Source: Spongiactinospora sp. TRM90649
GTDB taxonomy: Bacteria; Actinomycetota; Actinomycetes; Streptosporangiales; Streptosporangiaceae
DNA: 64,000 nucleotides
NCBI RefSeq assembly: GCF_029382225.1
Contig: NZ_JARLTC010000005.1
Span: forward strand, 365,406 to 429,405
Direction of reading: 5' to 3'
The notes under the pieces were generated by a model that did not search any database, had not been told where the DNA came from, and saw nothing but the letters and a program-made list of their open reading frames with translations. A program made the translations under genes and the position numbers. Shown here one piece after another: positions 1 through 7,791 of this stretch (the first letter of the stretch is position 1; each line of letters starts with the position of its first letter).

Positions 1-30
1 GCGCGCCTGGCCGCCCAAGTCGGTGACTGA
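1..30 (+). CDS. possible 3' end of a gene entering from the left edge
   Basis: Frame 1 from the first base reads nine codons ending in L-A-A-Q-V-G-D and then TGA at 28-30, followed shortly by a strong hairpin. This looks like the tail of a rightward gene whose body lies outside the window. Nine codons cannot identify it, and an accidental open frame is possible. Confidence 0.2.
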   Translation, partial: ARLAAQVGD

Positions 31-52
31 CCCGGGTTTCCGGACAAGCGAA

Positions 53-89
53 AGGCCCTCACCGCGGGAGGGGGTCGCAGCGAGGGCCT
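53..89. terminator. hairpin terminator between convergent genes
   Basis: AGGCCCTC (53-60) pairs perfectly with GAGGGCCT (82-89) across a GC-rich loop. It lies between the presumed rightward gene end at 30 and the leftward ABC ATPase stop at 174, so it could serve both strands. No U-tract follows, which is usual in high-GC actinomycetes. Confidence 0.5.
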
Positions 90-173
90 CTCGTCGTCCG
101 TCCGCGGGCGCGGTGCGCCCGCGGCCGGTTCGGCCGGGGCGCCGTGGCAGGCGGCTCCCCGGCCCAGGATGGG

Positions 174-1394
<1,221 letters not shown>

Positions 1395-1452
1395 GACAGT
1401 CCTTCAGCGCTTACGGGACCGGGCCCCGCCTCCGTAGGGATCACCACGGATG

Positions 1453-1466
1453 TGGATACGTTTTCA
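1453..1466. promoter_or_regulatory. candidate LacI-type operator (upstream copy)
   Basis: TGGATACGTTTTCA has the central CG and roughly symmetric GGA/TTC arms typical of LacI-family sites. It lies about 60 bp upstream of the leftward ABC ATPase start and resembles the better palindrome at 1561-1576. It may place the ATPase under the divergent LacI gene. Confidence 0.35.
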
Positions 1467-1560
1467 TGCATCTCACCCGAAACGGACATCGCTGTCAAGA
1501 CCCCCTAGGTCACCAGGCGTTCTGTTACCGTTCCGCGCTGGTCCACCGATGGAATCCATG

Positions 1561-1576
1561 ATGGAATCGTTTCCAT
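1561..1576. promoter_or_regulatory. candidate LacI-type operator overlapping the lacI start codon
   Basis: ATGGAATCGTTTCCAT has perfect 6-bp arms (ATGGAA/TTCCAT) around TCGT, with the central CG of LacI-family operators. Its last two bases are within the ATG of the regulator gene (1575), a position suited to negative autoregulation. Confidence 0.55.
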
Positions 1577-2573
1577 GAGAGCGCGCACAACGATCAAGGA
1601 CGTGGCGGAGGCGGCGGGCGTCGGGGTCGCCACCGTCTCCCGCGTGCTGTCCGGAGGGTCGGCCAGCCAGCAGACCAGGGAGCGGGTGCTGGCGGTCGCG
1701 GCGCAGCTCGACTACCGCCCGAGCGCCCTCGGGCGCAACCTGCGCCAGCGCCGTACGGGCGGCATCGGCCTGCTGATCCCCGACATCACCGACTCCTTCT
1801 ACGGACGGCTGGCCGACGGCGTGCTGGCCTGCGCGCGGGCCGCCGGAGAACCGGTGATCGTGGGCGCCACCGGCGACGACGCCGAGGGCGAGGCGGAGAT
1901 GATCGGGATCCTGCTGGAGCAGGGGGTCGACCGCGTGGTGGCGGTGCCGTCCGGCGACACCGAGCCCTGGGCGCCCGCGCTCCGCGCCGGGATGACCGTG
2001 GTCTTCGCCGACCGGCGGGTCAACGGCCGCGACGACATGGTCGGCGCGATCCCCGCCGTGCTGGCCGACGAGCGTTCCGGCGTGCGGACGGCGGTCGAGT
2101 ACCTGGTGGGGCTGGGCCATCGCCGCATCGCGTATCTGGGCGGCGTCGGGCAGAGCGGGCGGGCGGCGGCCTTCCGCGACACACTGGCGGCCCTGGGCGT
2201 GAAGATCGACGAGGAACTGATCGTGTTCGGCCGGGCGACCCGCGACTCCGCCTACGCGGCGGCCTCCGGGCTCTTCCAGCACCGGCCCGACCTGACCGGG
2301 GTGATCACCGGGGGAAACATGCTCGGCGAGGCGGCCGTCCTGGCCGCGCGGGAGCTCGACCTGCGGGTGCCGCGCGACGTCTCGCTCATCATGTTCGACG
2401 ACGTGCCATGGGCCGAGCTGTGCGCTCCCCCGCTCACCGTCATCGCTCCGCCCGCGCGGGACATCGGCTACCGCGCCACCGAACTCGTGCTGCGCACGCC
2501 GGGCCGCCGGACGCGCCCGGTGCGCCTGCCGACCGAGCTGATCATCCGCGGGAGCTGCGGCCCCCGCAGATGA
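1575..2573 (+). CDS. LacI family transcriptional regulator
   Basis: A 332-aa regulator of standard LacI/GalR length. The N-terminal helix-turn-helix (TIKDVAEAAGVGVATVSRVL, residues 6-25) is followed by the hinge region and a periplasmic-binding-protein-like effector domain with the usual block GIGLLIPDITDSFY near residue 58. The C-terminal part contains the expected FDDVPWAELCAPPLTVI segment near residue 275. It is divergent from the UgpC-type ATPase and carries a LacI-like palindrome over its own start codon. It therefore probably represses itself and perhaps the ATPase in response to a sugar. The ligand cannot be read from sequence. Confidence 0.92.
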   Translation: MRARTTIKDVAEAAGVGVATVSRVLSGGSASQQTRERVLAVAAQLDYRPSALGRNLRQRRTGGIGLLIPDITDSFYGRLADGVLACARAAGEPVIVGATGDDAEGEAEMIGILLEQGVDRVVAVPSGDTEPWAPALRAGMTVVFADRRVNGRDDMVGAIPAVLADERSGVRTAVEYLVGLGHRRIAYLGGVGQSGRAAAFRDTLAALGVKIDEELIVFGRATRDSAYAAASGLFQHRPDLTGVITGGNMLGEAAVLAARELDLRVPRDVSLIMFDDVPWAELCAPPLTVIAPPARDIGYRATELVLRTPGRRTRPVRLPTELIIRGSCGPRR

Positions 2574-2594
2574 GGCTCTCCAGTCGGTCCGATC

Positions 2595-3083
2595 TCAGCC
2601 GATGGCCTTCTCGATCGCTCCGGTGATCGCCGGGTCGCCCGGCTCTGTGCCCGGCCGGAACCGGCCCACCACGTGGCCCTCCCGGTCGAGCAGGAACTTC
2701 TCGAAGTTCCACTGGATGTCGCCGGCGTCACCGGCCGCGTCGGCGACGGCGGTCAGTTCGGTGTAGAGGGGGTGACGGCCTTCGCCGTTCACCTCCGACT
2801 TGGCGAGCAACGGGAAGTCCACGCCGTAGGTGGTGGAGCAGAACTCCTGGATCTCCTCGGCGGTGCCCGGCTCCTGGCCCATGAACTGGTTGCAGGGCAC
2901 GCCGACCACGGTGAAGCCACGCTCGCCGTAGGTGCGCTGCAACTCGACCAGGCCGGTGTACTGCGGCGTGAGGCCGCACCTGGACGCGACGTTGACGACC
3001 AGGACCGCCTTGTCCCCGGTCAGCTCGGCAAGGGTGGTGGGGACGTCCGCGAGTGTGCGGACGGGGATGTCACGAACATTCAT
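2595..3083 (-). CDS. glutathione peroxidase family (thioredoxin-type) peroxidase
   Basis: A 162-aa protein of normal family length. The peroxidatic cysteine lies in NVASRCGLTPQY (about Cys36), and the conserved Gln and Trp of the active-site triad lie in PCNQFMGQE and WNFEKFLLD. A further cysteine in EEIQEFCSTTYGV (about residue 83) sits where the resolving cysteine of two-cysteine, thioredoxin-dependent GPx enzymes lies. Actinomycetes use mycothiol rather than glutathione, so thioredoxin is the likelier reductant (inference). The role would be reduction of hydrogen peroxide and lipid hydroperoxides in the cytoplasm. It converges on the LacI gene and stands alone. Confidence 0.93.
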   Translation of the reverse strand: MNVRDIPVRTLADVPTTLAELTGDKAVLVVNVASRCGLTPQYTGLVELQRTYGERGFTVVGVPCNQFMGQEPGTAEEIQEFCSTTYGVDFPLLAKSEVNGEGRHPLYTELTAVADAAGDAGDIQWNFEKFLLDREGHVVGRFRPGTEPGDPAITGAIEKAIG

Positions 3084-3287
3084 GATCTAGAGACTACTCA
3101 ACAAGGCGCGGAAGGCGAAAGTGTGCGCTAAACCACACTACGTCTCTGTAAGTCCACATAAGGAGCATGATCGGAACATGAATGATCTCTAACAACGATC
3201 TACACAACCGCTTGTAAACTAGCTGAAATCCACACCATTACGGCAAGGTGTCGGCCGTCCCCCGATCTCCCACGAAAGGGAACACTC

Positions 3288-3761
3288 ATGCCGACGCCAC
3301 GCCGTACCAGCGCGCTGCTCGTCACCGCCGCTCTCGCCGCGGGCAGCGTCACGAGCACGGCCGGACCCGCCGGCGCGAGCGCCGCTACCCCCAAGGCGGC
3401 ACCCGCCACCGCGGAGCGGGCAAAGAAGGCCCAAAAGCCGCGAAAGATCGCCAAGCGCGTGACAACCAACAAAGCCACCGGTAAGCGGCTCGCGCTCAAG
3501 CGTGGCTGGAAGTCCGCCCAGTTCCGCTGCCTGACCCGGCTCTGGCAGCGGGAGAGCGGCTGGAACCACCTCGCGCGCAACGGCGGTTCAGGGGCTTACG
3601 GGATTCCGCAGGCTCTGCCGGGGCGCAAGATGGCCAGCGCGGGCAAGGACTGGCGACACAACCCCCGTACCCAGATTAAGTGGGGCCTTTCATACATAAA
3701 GGAACGCTACGCCACTCCGTGCGGCGCATGGGCGCACTTCCGTGCGCGGGGCTGGTACTGA
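3288..3761 (+). CDS. secreted lytic transglycosylase-like protein (short)
   Basis: A 157-aa exported protein. The basic N-terminus and Ala-rich stretch (residues 1-32, ending near AGASAAT) form a signal peptide, followed by a Lys/Arg-rich linker. The C-terminal domain of about 80 residues has CLTRLWQRESGWNHLARNGG, with the RESGW glutamate in the position of the catalytic Glu of SLT/lysozyme-like folds. It continues with SGAYGIPQALPGRKM and QIKWGLSYIKERY, the actinobacterial compact transglycosylase-like pattern. The likely job is peptidoglycan cleavage outside the cell. GGGA lies 9 nt before the ATG. A paralogue follows at 4113. Enzymatic activity is inferred. Confidence 0.82.
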   Translation: MPTPRRTSALLVTAALAAGSVTSTAGPAGASAATPKAAPATAERAKKAQKPRKIAKRVTTNKATGKRLALKRGWKSAQFRCLTRLWQRESGWNHLARNGGSGAYGIPQALPGRKMASAGKDWRHNPRTQIKWGLSYIKERYATPCGAWAHFRARGWY

Positions 3762-4112
3762 GCGATTCGCGCCCCGAATTCAAACCGGGAGCCGGAGCAC
3801 GGTAATCGCATCCCGCGCCGACCTGTCGTCCGGTAAATCAGTACACCCAGAACCGCATGACATCGAGCTCACCTGAGCAAACTCTTGTCCTACGCGTGTC
3901 GCGGGAAATGCCGCTGATGGCGGTCCACGTATTTCAATCCGCCTTAGAGGAAGCGTCGCGGCGCCTTCCGGAGCACCTCCGGGTGTAGAGGTCCGGTCGG
4001 CCATGCGGGCCCGCCTCGCCCGAAGCCACGGGCGGGGGCGGGCAGCGCGCGCGAGCACGGGTCATCCCGGCGCTCGGGCGCCCTCGCACGCGACCCGACG
4101 ACAAGGATTCAT
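3762..4112. other. intergenic stretch between two transglycosylase-like genes
   Basis: These 351 bp contain no convincing gene. The first part is less GC-rich than its surroundings (3830-3960) and probably holds the promoter of the 4113 gene. I looked for the conserved blocks of a ydaO/c-di-AMP riboswitch, which often precedes cell-wall hydrolases in actinomycetes, and could not recognise them. Confidence 0.5.
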
Positions 4113-4706
4113 GTGGACAGTCATCGAGTACTGCGTAACGCGGTGGCCACCCTGGTCGCCGCGATGGCCATCACCGGAGGCTGCGCGACGTCCGCGCGAG
4201 CCGCGGAAGAGACCGAGCGGGCGGACGCGGAGGCCGAACAACAGGAACCGCCGTCCATCGAACCGCCCGCCCAACAGGAGACCGGCTACGAGCCACCGGT
4301 GCCGACCACGGCCGAGCTGACCGGCCGGACCGGCGCCCAGCGCGTCTATCACCGGCGCTGGAAGACCTCGGCCAGGCCGTCGAAGACCGGGGTCAGGATG
4401 CCGACGATCAGGAACAAGGCGATCGCCTTCCGCATCGTCGTGCAGCGCGCCTGGACCGTCCGGCAGTTCCGCTGTCTGGACAGCCTGTGGACCCGGGAGA
4501 GCGGGTGGAACCACAAGGCCACGAACGGGTCCTCGGGAGCGTACGGCATCCCGCAGGCCCTGCCCGCCACCAAGATGGCGGGCGCGGGTGGGGACTGGCG
4601 GTCGAACCCCGCCACCCAGATCAAGTGGGGACTCACCTACATCAAGGGCCGTTACGGCTCGCCCTGCGGAGCGTGGGGCCACTTCCAGTCGCACAACTGG
4701 TACTGA
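4113..4706 (+). CDS. secreted lytic transglycosylase-like protein
   Basis: A 197-aa paralogue of the gene at 3288. The signal peptide (residues 1-30, ending near ARAAEE) contains a GGC that could be a weak lipobox. A long acidic, Gln/Pro-rich linker follows (residues 30-75). The C-terminal catalytic domain has RQFRCLDSLWTRESGWNHKA, SGAYGIPQALPATKM and IKWGLTYIKGRY. The glutamate of RESGW is the presumed catalytic acid. The GTG start at 4113 is preceded by AAGGA. An overlapping ATG three bases upstream is in another frame and is not the start. Peptidoglycan remodelling is the expected role. The two genes look like a local duplication that diverged in the linker. Confidence 0.82.
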   Translation: MDSHRVLRNAVATLVAAMAITGGCATSARAAEETERADAEAEQQEPPSIEPPAQQETGYEPPVPTTAELTGRTGAQRVYHRRWKTSARPSKTGVRMPTIRNKAIAFRIVVQRAWTVRQFRCLDSLWTRESGWNHKATNGSSGAYGIPQALPATKMAGAGGDWRSNPATQIKWGLTYIKGRYGSPCGAWGHFQSHNWY

Positions 4707-4711
4707 CGGCG

Positions 4712-4738
4712 GGAGCGCCCAGGGGAAGGGCGCGCTCC
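4712..4738 (+). terminator. probable terminator after the second transglycosylase-like gene
   Basis: GGAGCGCCC (4712-4720) and GGGCGCGCTCC (4728-4738) can fold into a GC-rich stem with a two-base bulge, starting 5 bp after the stop codon. Confidence 0.4.
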
Positions 4739-4830
4739 AACGTCGGTCGCGTCGCCGGTCGAGGAGAGACGGACGTCGTGCGGGATGCCGCCGTCCGGGG
4801 CCGGCCACGCCCACAAACCAATGCGGCCTG

Positions 4831-4870
4831 CGCCACTAGATGGCACTAGATGCCACTAAATGCTGCTAGT
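4831..4870. repeat. four tandem 10-bp repeats between convergent genes
   Basis: Four consecutive 10-bp units (cgCCACTAGA, tgGCACTAGA, tgCCACTAAA, tgCTGCTAGT) lie just downstream of the leftward DUF202 gene and after the rightward transglycosylase-like gene. The period matches one helical turn, so the copies face the same side of the DNA. Function unknown. Confidence 0.7.
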
Positions 4871-4883
4871 GCGGCCGAAGTGG

Positions 4884-5219
4884 CTATTGCGGCAGGCGGG
4901 TGATCACGAACATGATCGCGCCCACCGCCACGGCCATCACGCCGAGCCAGGCCAGCAGCGCGTCCGCGCGATGGTCGAGCGGACGGCCCTCGTGCAGGGC
5001 GCGCTGTACCCGCAGGTAGCGCACGCCGGTGCGCGAGAGCAGGATTCCGCCGAACAGCGCGGCCAGCACGAACGCCGCCGCCGGGAGCGGGGGCAGTCCG
5101 CCGCGCAGCGCGGCGCCGCCGGCCCCGAGCCCGCCGGCGGCCAGCGCCGTGGCCGTCCGCACCCAGGCCAGCCGGGTGCGCTCGCTCTGCAGCCCAGGGT
5201 CCCACGGCTCGGGAGACAC
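4884..5219 (-). CDS. DUF202 (YidH-like) membrane protein
   Basis: A 111-aa small membrane protein of the DUF202 family. It begins with S-P-E-P-W-D-P-G-L-Q-S-E-R-T-R-L-A-W-V-R-T, the family's conserved N-terminal cap (ERTxLAWxRT). Three hydrophobic helices follow, at about residues 25-45, 50-70 and 90-108. I chose the GTG at 5219, 2 bp after the stop of the preceding DUF202 gene, because an upstream extension is only out-of-frame shadow of that gene. The pair are tandem homologues and are probably co-transcribed. The family has no established biochemical role. Confidence 0.82.
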   Translation of the reverse strand: MSPEPWDPGLQSERTRLAWVRTATALAAGGLGAGGAALRGGLPPLPAAAFVLAALFGGILLSRTGVRYLRVQRALHEGRPLDHRADALLAWLGVMAVAVGAIMFVITRLPQ

Positions 5220-5221
5220 GG

Positions 5222-5614
5222 TCAGCGCGCGATCAGGATGAGGATCAGGGCGAGCACGGCGACGGTCGCGACGCCGTACCCGAAGACCGCGGCCAGCGCC
5301 GGGGGCGGCAGCGGCGACTCGCTGCGCAGTGCCCGCTGCACGCGCCGCCAGCGGGGATAGGCCATGGCCGCGGCCACGGCGGACAGGGCGACCAGGACCA
5401 CCGCCATGGTGGTCCGCAGCCACGGCACGAACGAGTCCGCGGACACCGCGGCTATCGCCACGCCGCCCGCGCTCAGCGCGAGCGAGGTGCTCAACCAGGT
5501 CAGGAACGTACGCTCGTTGGCCAGGGTGAACCGGGGATCCGGCTCTTTACCCGGCCCCGAGTCCGCGGGTTCCCGGTGGGATCCGCGAAGTCCTGGCGGT
5601 CCTTGGGCATTCAT
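5222..5614 (-). CDS. DUF202 (YidH family) membrane protein
   Basis: A 130-aa homologue of the following gene, with a longer polar N-terminus (residues 1-27) and then the family cap FTLANERTFLTWLSTSLAL. Three transmembrane stretches follow at roughly residues 40-60, 68-88 and 108-128. The cap LANERTFLxWxxTSLAL is closer to E. coli YidH than its partner is. It is the first gene of a two-gene unit with a 2-bp gap. The family function is unknown; an inner-membrane accessory role is all that can be said. Confidence 0.85.
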   Translation of the reverse strand: MNAQGPPGLRGSHREPADSGPGKEPDPRFTLANERTFLTWLSTSLALSAGGVAIAAVSADSFVPWLRTTMAVVLVALSAVAAAMAYPRWRRVQRALRSESPLPPPALAAVFGYGVATVAVLALILILIAR

Positions 5615-5666
5615 ACCAAAGAGGCTATTTCCGCCATATTTCCCCTAGACAACCCGGGATACGGGG

Positions 5667-6056
5667 TCAGGTCGTCGCGCACGAGGCGCTGATGACCTGG
5701 AGGAACTTAGCGGTGGTGGCGGCGACCTCGCGCTCGGCCCGCGCGGTGTCGGTGACCTTCAGATCGCGGTAACTCTCCGCCAGGCCCTCCATCGCCTTCC
5801 TGAGCGTGGCGTCGCCCGCCGTGCCCGCGGCCTTCTCCAGCGCCTCGGCGGCGCGGCCGAGGCTCTTCTCCACCTCGGCGGGCGCGGCCCGCTGGATCTC
5901 CTCGGGGGTCTTCGTGGCGACGGCGATGGCCTCCTCGCACGCCTGGACGCGGACCAGCGCGCCGCTCACCTCACCGACCCCGGCGCACCCGGCGGCGGAC
6001 ACAAGCACTGCCAGTGCCGCCGCCACGGCGAATCCGCGCGTAGCGGGACGCGTCAT
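5667..6056 (-). CDS. small lipoprotein, second of a paralogous pair
   Basis: A 129-aa lipoprotein. The signal peptide ends in VSAAGCAG, with Cys as the likely lipidated residue. The mature part is an Ala/Glu-rich, probably helical domain. It resembles its upstream neighbour in layout: VSG near the Cys, VQACEEAI against KAQACLEAT, DATLRKAMEGLAESY against DTTLSEALQGLANAY, and a C-terminal SCATT against ACAGS. The ATG at 6056 overlaps the stop of the upstream gene (ATGA). That is why I prefer it to an in-frame ATG four codons earlier. Two conserved cysteines in the mature part may form a disulfide. Function unknown. Confidence 0.75.
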   Translation of the reverse strand: MTRPATRGFAVAAALAVLVSAAGCAGVGEVSGALVRVQACEEAIAVATKTPEEIQRAAPAEVEKSLGRAAEALEKAAGTAGDATLRKAMEGLAESYRDLKVTDTARAEREVAATTAKFLQVISASCATT

Positions 6057-6448
6057 GAACCCGCGCACGCCTGAGTGATGTCGGTCATGTACTTGGCCGT
6101 GTCGGTCGCGGCCTTCTGCGCCGCGTCGACGGCGGAGTTGACGTCGGTGATGTTGATGTTCTGGTAGGCGTTGGCCAGGCCCTGGAGCGCCTCGCTGAGC
6201 GTGGTGTCGCCCGCCTTCTTCGCCGCGCTGTCCAGCTTGGTGGCGGCGTCGCCGAGGGCCTTCTCCAACTGGTCGGGGTTGTTGGCGAGCTCGGTCGCCT
6301 TAGCGGCGATCTCTCCGGCGATCTTCGTCGCCTCCAGACACGCCTGGGCTTTGTCGACCGTGCCGCTGACCTCCTGGAGTTCGCCGCAACCGGTCAGTAA
6401 CACGGCGGCGGCGGAGACCGGCAGGATCACTCGGGGGAGAAGTCGCAT
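6053..6448 (-). CDS. small lipoprotein, first of a paralogous pair
   Basis: A 131-aa secreted lipoprotein with a short signal peptide and a clear lipobox LLTGC (Cys21), followed by an Ala-rich helical domain of about 110 residues with two cysteines (ACLEA and QACAGS). It is translationally coupled to the homologous gene at 5667-6056, so the two were probably made by tandem duplication. They may work together as a membrane-anchored helical pair. No enzymatic motif is visible, and the operon contains nothing else to suggest a role. Confidence 0.78.
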   Translation of the reverse strand: MRLLPRVILPVSAAAVLLTGCGELQEVSGTVDKAQACLEATKIAGEIAAKATELANNPDQLEKALGDAATKLDSAAKKAGDTTLSEALQGLANAYQNINITDVNSAVDAAQKAATDTAKYMTDITQACAGS

Positions 6449-6534
6449 GTCTCGACCCTACCCAAGTCGCCCCCGCCTACGGCGCTCATCGCCGACCGGA
6501 TCGGCGGCCCAGATCGGCGGCAGGGTAAGGGGGG

Positions 6535-7338
6535 TCAGTTCGACCGCCCGCCGCCGCGCCGTCCGGCCTCGGCCAGGTAGGCGCGCAGCACCCTGGGGTC
6601 ACGGCGGACCTGCGACGGGGTGCCGAGCGCGACGCGCCTGCCGGAGTCCAGCGCGAGCACCCGGTCGGCCAGCCCCGTCAGCGGGCCAATGTCGTGGTCC
6701 GCGAGCACGACGGCGACGCCCAGCTCGTCGCGGACGCGCTGGACGAACCGTGCCAGGTCATCGGTCTCCTCACGGTTCAGGCCCGCCGTGGGGTCGTCCA
6801 GCAGGAGCATCCGGGGCTCGGTGGCCAGGGCCCTGCCCAGCTCGACGCGGCGCCGCACGCCGTACGGCAGGAGCCGGACCGGGTGCTCGCGCCAGGCGGC
6901 GAGGCCGAGCAGGTCGATCGTGTCCTCGGCGCGGGCGTGGACGGCGGGCTCCCGCGACCTCGCCCGGCCCAGCCAGAGGATCGCCGACAGCACGCCGTAC
7001 CGGAAGTGTCGTAAGCGGCCCAGGGCGAGGTTGTCCAGCACGGTGAGGTTCCCGAACAGTCCCTCCTCCGCCGGGATCCGCGCCATGCCCATCGCGGCGA
7101 TCTCGTCCGGGCCCCTGGTGAGGACGTCGCGGCCGAGGAACACGACCCCGCCCCGGTGCGGCCGGCGGGCCCCGCTGGCCACGTCGATGACCGATGTCTT
7201 GCCCGAGCCGTCCGGACCGACGATCGCGAACAGCTCGGCCGGACGCACCTGGAAGGTGACACCGTCCAGCGCCCGCACGCCCGCCACCGACAACTCCACG
7301 CCGCTGAACTCCAGCATGGGCGTCCCGATACCCGGCAT
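6535..7338 (-). CDS. orphan LivG-like ABC ATPase with altered Walker B
   Basis: A 267-aa ATPase most like the branched-chain amino acid/urea transporter subunits (LivG/UrtD). Walker A is IVGPDGSGKTS near residue 41. The signature is the Liv-type LPYGVRRRVELGRAL near 167. Walker B is MLLLDDPTAGLN near 187 and the H-loop is ADHDIG near 219. The catalytic Glu after the Walker B Asp is replaced by Asp (LLLDDP), which usually slows hydrolysis. No permease, second ATPase or binding protein is adjacent. It may be a remnant subunit, serve a distant transporter, or act as a regulatory ATPase. GGAAG precedes the ATG. Confidence 0.82.
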   Translation of the reverse strand: MPGIGTPMLEFSGVELSVAGVRALDGVTFQVRPAELFAIVGPDGSGKTSVIDVASGARRPHRGGVVFLGRDVLTRGPDEIAAMGMARIPAEEGLFGNLTVLDNLALGRLRHFRYGVLSAILWLGRARSREPAVHARAEDTIDLLGLAAWREHPVRLLPYGVRRRVELGRALATEPRMLLLDDPTAGLNREETDDLARFVQRVRDELGVAVVLADHDIGPLTGLADRVLALDSGRRVALGTPSQVRRDPRVLRAYLAEAGRRGGGRSN

Positions 7339-7505
7339 GGCGCTTCCCAGCCCTCGGAAGTGTGACGTGGCGCACCCGCGAGAAGCGTGCGCCTCGGCGG
7401 ACCGGCGATCAATAGGCGCGGGATGGCCGATCGGGGAATCCGGTCCGGGGGAACTACGATCATTGGGAGGACGGTCGCCGACATCCGTCCGGTGAGGGGG
7501 AGATC

Positions 7506-7763
7506 ATGACCATGTGCGAGCACATGATCGAGGCCGACGATCCCGCGGCCCGCACGCCGCAGGGATGCGAGGATTGCCTGAAGACCGGCAGCCGATGGGT
7601 CCACCTGCGGCGCTGCCTGGAATGCGGGCACATCGGCTGTTGCGACTCCTCGCCCAACCGCCACGCCACCGCGCACTTCAACGACACCGGGCACCCGGTG
7701 ATCCGCTCCTACGAGCCGGGCGAGGAATGGCGCTGGTGCTTCGTCCACCAGTCCGTGGCGTAG
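7506..7763 (+). CDS. UBP-type zinc finger protein
   Basis: An 85-aa protein that is almost entirely a zf-UBP domain. It shows CEHM at the N-terminus, CEDC near residue 22, RRCLECGHIGCCDSS near 36-50, and HATAHFNDTGHPV with the histidine ligands. It ends EWRWCFVHQ. Bacteria lack ubiquitin signalling of the eukaryotic type. Stand-alone bacterial zf-UBP proteins are common in actinomycetes, but their partner is not established; binding of a C-terminal tail is possible. It sits alone, converging on the antiporter gene. Confidence 0.87.
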   Translation: MTMCEHMIEADDPAARTPQGCEDCLKTGSRWVHLRRCLECGHIGCCDSSPNRHATAHFNDTGHPVIRSYEPGEEWRWCFVHQSVA

Positions 7764-7791
7764 GGCGAGACCGTACGGCCGGGCGCTCCGG

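Noticed and set aside
3762..4112. ydaO (c-di-AMP) riboswitch before the second transglycosylase-like gene
   Set aside because: Context is right, but the conserved sequence blocks could not be recognised by eye. A covariance-model search would decide.
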